DNA from: Zavarzinella sp.
GTDB lineage: Bacteria > Planctomycetota > Planctomycetia > Gemmatales > Gemmataceae
Length of the DNA stretch: 64,000 nucleotides
Assembly: GCA_041399155.1 (NCBI GenBank)
Contig: JAWKTI010000005.1
Span: 310,001 to 374,000, forward strand
Direction of reading: 5' to 3'
Shown here in pieces: positions 60,465-64,000 of this stretch; position 1 is the first letter of the stretch; each line of letters begins with the position of its first letter. A program made the position numbers and the translations under genes. Under the pieces are notes generated by a model, which saw only the letters and a program-made list of their open reading frames with translations, was not told where the DNA came from and searched no databases.

Positions 60465-62096
60465 TTAGGGTGTAGGCAAGTTCTGGTTGGCATTAGGCAC
60501 AAAAGCAAGTCTTTTCTGGATTTCCGGCCAATCTGGGTCATCCTGATAGAGTGCCACCAAAGCAGATTGTATTTCGTCGGCGGCTTTCTGTTCACCTTTT
60601 CCGCGCAAGAAATGCATTCGCTCCAGAACTGGCGTTAATTGTTGCAGTCGAACGCCTTCCCCGGCTGGCACCGTGGGGGTTTCCGTTCGATCTAACGCCA
60701 GTCGGCAAAGTTCGATTTCTGCAGAATATTCCGGCATGCTACCAAAAAGCAATAGGATACGCTGCCAGGTTGCCCGTGCAGCAGTAACATTTCCACCTTC
60801 GTACAACTTTAAGGCGGTGCGGTACAATCGCTGTGGCTCATTACTGCTTTTTTTCTTCAGTTGGGCAGCACCCAAAGCACGTCGAAGTTCAAGCAGAGGC
60901 TGCACTTTTTGCTTCGCCGCGGCCACTTCGTTGGGATAGCGGCCCGGATAATCGGCTTCCAGTTTACTGAAATAGAGCGTCCAGGCGGATTCCCAGTCTT
61001 CCGGCTGATTGGATTGCAGCAGGGGCAATCCTGCCTGATAAAGTTCTTCTGCACCTACTCGTTTGCGGTAAAAACCTGCAATCAATAGTCCCACTACTAG
61101 TAGAAAAGCGGGAATCACCACCCACGGGCGGGAGAATAGTGGGCGATATGTCTTTGGGGGCCGTGCACTTTCTGGTAAAAAACTGACCTGACTGCCCAAA
61201 GCGGGCTGCTCGGCACTGTCCGTGACAATTTCTGGTTCATTGGTGGGGGCTGGTTTTTTCGGCAGCAGTTTTCTGGCTTCCAGGCTGGCCCATAACTGGT
61301 CGAATTCCTGCAAGAGTTTACTGGCACTGATGGGACGGTGCTGTGGATCTTTCGCCAGCAGTCGCATCAACCAGTAATCCACTTCATCGGGCAGATCGGG
61401 CACATAGTGATTCGGCCGATCTGGCAAAACAAACCCGTGCTGGCGGATAAATTCCACAAGATTTGTGGCTCGGAAGGGGGGGCGACCAGTGGTGAGTGTA
61501 TAGAGTAGCACACCCAGAGAGTAGAAATCGCACCTTTTGGTGGGTGATTTTCCTGCCGCCTGTTGTGGGGAGATCATTGCCGCCTGGCAGAGCGCCCGTG
61601 CATCGTAAACCGGGGTTGTGCCCAGTAGTTTTTGCAGGCCATATTCTGCCAGAACTAGTTCGCCCGTGGCAGATATGTAAATGTTATCCCCACGCCAGCC
61701 TGCATGAAGTTGCGAATTGTGGTGCAGGTAGCGTACTGTGCGAACCAATCCGTAGGCTATCGGCAACACTTCCTGCCATGTGGGCCGCCAGCCAGCCCGC
61801 AAACGGGAATCGAGCGATTCCCCAGGTGGGTCCTGATACACCACGAACGCACGATCCTGCCAAGTGCCAATGTCCACCACAGGCAACAGACCTGGGTGCT
61901 GCAAACGCAGCCAGGTTTCCGATTCCTGTTGAAACCAATCCAGAAAGTCTTCACGATCGGTTACTGGCTTCAAATAAAGTAACAAACCCGTTTGTGTGGG
62001 CTGGTTTTGGTTCTGAACACGATAGACATGGCCGTATGTGCTGCGGTATCCTGCCACAGTCACCTGCCAGTTGCCAATCGGTTCCCCAATTTCCAT
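60465..62096 (-). CDS. Pseudokinase of the Hanks type with transmembrane helix
   Basis: This 543-residue protein has the overall kinase layout but lacks key residues. The catalytic HRDxKxxN is HAGWRGDN (131-138). The metal motif DFG is AEYG (150-153), so the metal Asp is gone. APE is SPQQ (176-179). The ATP lysine (LYLKPV, Lys43) is kept. After residue 280 come a Pro-rich linker, a membrane helix (PWVVIPAFLLVVGLLIAGFY) and a helical extracellular part (NEVAAAKQKVQPLLELRRAL) ending the protein. It probably binds ligand or partner instead of phosphorylating. ATG 62096 has GGAG eight bases upstream. It is followed by an apparently active kinase. Confidence 0.85.
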   Translation of the reverse strand: MEIGEPIGNWQVTVAGYRSTYGHVYRVQNQNQPTQTGLLLYLKPVTDREDFLDWFQQESETWLRLQHPGLLPVVDIGTWQDRAFVVYQDPPGESLDSRLRAGWRPTWQEVLPIAYGLVRTVRYLHHNSQLHAGWRGDNIYISATGELVLAEYGLQKLLGTTPVYDARALCQAAMISPQQAAGKSPTKRCDFYSLGVLLYTLTTGRPPFRATNLVEFIRQHGFVLPDRPNHYVPDLPDEVDYWLMRLLAKDPQHRPISASKLLQEFDQLWASLEARKLLPKKPAPTNEPEIVTDSAEQPALGSQVSFLPESARPPKTYRPLFSRPWVVIPAFLLVVGLLIAGFYRKRVGAEELYQAGLPLLQSNQPEDWESAWTLYFSKLEADYPGRYPNEVAAAKQKVQPLLELRRALGAAQLKKKSSNEPQRLYRTALKLYEGGNVTAARATWQRILLLFGSMPEYSAEIELCRLALDRTETPTVPAGEGVRLQQLTPVLERMHFLRGKGEQKAADEIQSALVALYQDDPDWPEIQKRLAFVPNANQNLPTP

Positions 62097-62280
62097 TCCC
62101 ACAACTCCAGGATGATGCGAAACTGAATCGCAGCGCGATCTGTTATATAACGTAATGGTGATGTAATGTGGAGGTCATTTTCCAACCCAACAATCACCAC
62201 AACAAGCAGCTTCTTCGCGCTTCAAAATCTCTGAATATTGTACGGAGTTCTGATTCTGCAAACGAAAATCTCAATTCAGT

Positions 62281-63375
62281 TCAGTACGGTGGGAACATTC
62301 TTCGAAATCCATGAAACAGCACCACACACATGAAGAGCAGGTTGCGGGCCAGAATGCCAGACGGATTGGCTTTTAACATGCTGGTGGGGGAGTTTTTATC
62401 GGTAAGCATTACCCCCAGACGGTGAGCTAACTTCTTCAGCCACAAAATGTTACGTGGCCATTCTGCCATTTTTGCCTGCCACTGCTCTGGGATGCCATTT
62501 GGGCCAACTGCACAACCCACGATGGATCCTGCAATTGCACACGTGGTATCCACATCGCCCCCACATCGGATCAGTGTGGTGATGGTGCTGAGAAAATCTT
62601 TGGGAAAGCGAAGCCAGGCATGCAGCACCACCGGTACCGTGTGGAAAACGTATCCCGAAACACCTTTTCCCCGCATCAGTCGGTGTGCAAACTCTTCTGT
62701 TGTCTCATTTTTTTCTAATGAATCAAAAACCTGTTCCAGAAGCAGTCGAAACTCCGCACCTTCGTGCGGGACAGCGTCGCAGAAAGATTGTCGTAAGTGA
62801 TTATGATCTAGCTGGTTATGGCGATGAAGGTAACTTTGCCATGCAGCTTGTGCGATCGTACGACTTGCCCACAGTGCTTTTGGGTCTGTGTGTGTAATTT
62901 CTGTGGTGATCTTAAGAAATTGTTCCAGTAGTTCCGGTTGATTCCCATACATAACGCCCAGCAGTGGTGCCCGCATGCAGGGACCGTTGCCAGCAGAAAA
63001 CACCCCACTTGATCTGGGGCTGAAGCCAATCCACAAACGGATACACGATTTCAGCGTTGCCAGACCTATCCCAGCCGGCATTCCAAAGAACCAGCGTTTG
63101 AGTCTGGTTGCCAACGCTAACGGATAGCGTTTGATTTCCCCATGGCACGCAAGTAACGCCTGCCCCACCAGAATGGCATGTTCGGTATCGTCCGAAAACA
63201 TCCCCCGGCCAAGAAAAAAGTGGTGCCGATCCAAATTTGGGAACAACCGAACTGCACGACGTGGGGAAAGCCCCTCATAAGGAAGGCCAATCGCATCAGC
63301 CACCGCAGCGCCTATCAGGCAGCCAGCAATGGCATCTGTTGTTGGATCAGTTTGTGTTTGTTCACTACTCATCAT
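62281..63375 (-). CDS. ADP-ribosylglycohydrolase family protein
   Basis: This 364-residue protein has AIAGCLIGAAVADAIGLPYE at the start. Metal-site blocks follow: FSDDTEHAIL, SAGNGPCMRAPLLGVMYG and GGDVDTTCAIAGSIVGCAVG. The C-terminal 60 residues form a charged and hydrophobic extension (LLFMCVVLFHGFRRMFPPY) with a possible membrane segment that ordinary family members lack. ATG 63375 is tentative. It probably removes ADP-ribose from a target that remains unidentified. It resembles the enzyme at 25893-26804 only in the family blocks. Confidence 0.88.
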   Translation of the reverse strand: MMSSEQTQTDPTTDAIAGCLIGAAVADAIGLPYEGLSPRRAVRLFPNLDRHHFFLGRGMFSDDTEHAILVGQALLACHGEIKRYPLALATRLKRWFFGMPAGIGLATLKSCIRLWIGFSPRSSGVFSAGNGPCMRAPLLGVMYGNQPELLEQFLKITTEITHTDPKALWASRTIAQAAWQSYLHRHNQLDHNHLRQSFCDAVPHEGAEFRLLLEQVFDSLEKNETTEEFAHRLMRGKGVSGYVFHTVPVVLHAWLRFPKDFLSTITTLIRCGGDVDTTCAIAGSIVGCAVGPNGIPEQWQAKMAEWPRNILWLKKLAHRLGVMLTDKNSPTSMLKANPSGILARNLLFMCVVLFHGFRRMFPPY

Positions 63376-63724
63376 GCTTGGTATAGGAACGCGCCAAGCT
63401 GCCAGCATCGTAGTAACAATGAAACACTTTCATGTTGATGAGCGAATTGCCATCAAAAAATGGATACTTCTCACCATTCTATCATATTCGACGCGAATTA
63501 TTCGAATAAACGCAAGCAAAATGAAGGAATGCTAATATCAAGAGCGGCTATTGGTGATGTTTATTAATGTATATTAATGAACAATTTGAAGATTTCAAGT
63601 GCTTTTCAGTTGATCGAATTGGTATACTAGTGTAGAATAATGTTGAGTGATCACGCTTCATCGTCATCTCTTATTCTTGTTGACGGCTTAGATCACGGTC
63701 AATTTCTGTTGAGGAGTTTTACCG
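63376..63724. other. Gene-free stretch before the last gene
   Basis: This is an AT-rich divergent intergenic segment of 349 bases between the ADP-ribosylglycohydrolase and the DUF1559 gene. It should contain both promoters. No repeat or RNA gene was seen. Confidence 0.5.
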
Positions 63725-64000
63725 ATGCGACCTCTCTCTCGCACGCGGGGTGGTTTTACCCTGATTGAATTGTTGGTGGTTATTGCGATTATCGCAATTT
63801 TGATTGGCTTGTTGCTTCCCGCAGTACAGAAAGTACGCGAAGCTGCCAATCGCTCAAAATGTTCGAACAATTTGAAACAGATCGGCTTGGCACTGCACAA
63901 CTATCAAGATGTTAACGGACGTTTCCCACTGGGTGCTCCCGATGATGACGGCCGTAGTTGGTCGTGGCGAGTGCGTATTCTTGCACAAATGGAGCAAGAT
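63725..64000 (+). CDS. DUF1559 prepilin-like protein, 3' end cut off
   Basis: 92 codons are visible before the window ends. The start ATG 63725 has GAGGAG eight bases upstream. The frame opens MRPLSRTRGGFTLIELLVVI, then LLLPAVQKVREAANRSKCSN and NLKQIGLALHNYQDVNGRFP, an intact prepilin leader with Glu at +5 and a DUF1559 start. It should continue beyond the window for about 200 more residues. Confidence 0.9.
   Translation, partial: MRPLSRTRGGFTLIELLVVIAIIAILIGLLLPAVQKVREAANRSKCSNNLKQIGLALHNYQDVNGRFPLGAPDDDGRSWSWRVRILAQMEQD

Overview
The window looks like a chromosome segment of a planctomycete, most likely close to the Gemmataceae. The evidence is the gene content: several DUF1559 prepilin-like proteins with the GFTLIELLVVIAIIAIL leader, transmembrane Hanks-type Ser/Thr kinases, DUF1501, a sulfatase, PQQ-type and YVTN propellers and many short lipoproteins. 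Base composition looks balanced by eye (not computed). The gene at 15858-19997 and the stretch at 25893-26804 are clearly more AT-rich. No rRNA or tRNA gene was seen.

Layout. 1-6200: end of a membrane protein, a Ser/Thr kinase, two related secreted proteins separated by a terminator and a three-hairpin leader, and a zeta-toxin-like kinase with a small partner. 6400-10500: acyltransferase, HIT hydrolase, a hairpin-rich gene-free stretch, an ArsR regulator with an aquaglyceroporin, and a zinc-ribbon protein. 10700-13100: a Tat-exported propeller protein, then a DUF1559 protein followed by a 54-residue lipoprotein that is too short for a normal ORF list. 13383-15880: a sulfate assimilation operon (APS reductase, Rrf2-type regulator, ATP sulfurylase). 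15858-19997: a 1379-residue SIR2/STAND-like protein, AT-rich and probably an acquired defence gene. 20058-25750: two glycosyltransferases, a leucine-rich-repeat protein, a decayed third glycosyltransferase with an exact copy of the upstream leader, and a parallel beta-helix protein. 25893-28177: an ADP-ribosylglycohydrolase and two unrecognised genes, one flanked by direct repeats. 28658-29576: two tandem CxxCH heme proteins closed by a strong terminator. 30125-33997: exopolysaccharide genes (O-antigen ligase-like protein, sugar transferase, GT2) around an array of nine palindromes. 34007-43910: lipoproteins, sulfatase, parvulin-like chaperone, PQQ propeller, DUF2306 protein and two DUF1559 proteins. 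44145-46309: a methyltransferase and a GT4. 46500-49021: a TIR/deoxyribosyltransferase-like gene and an IS66-type element that has cut off another gene. 49068-56135: DUF1501, a sigma54 two-component system, queF, a TPR-less membrane protein and a 3-methyladenine DNA glycosylase. 56145-62096: a YVTN/phosphoesterase protein and a kinase/pseudokinase pair. 62281-64000: a second ADP-ribosylglycohydrolase and the start of another DUF1559 gene.

How the genes work together. Exopolysaccharide genes are scattered through the window rather than forming one cluster. A 14-bp dyad, TGAGA-N5-YTCA, occurs eight times outside or at the edge of coding sequence and often lies upstream of these genes, so it may be a shared control site. 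The most interesting loci are the SIR2/STAND gene, this dyad family, the glycosyltransferase duplication remnant with its perfectly kept leader, and the pseudokinase-kinase pair. All assignments come from reading the sequence; no database search was done.
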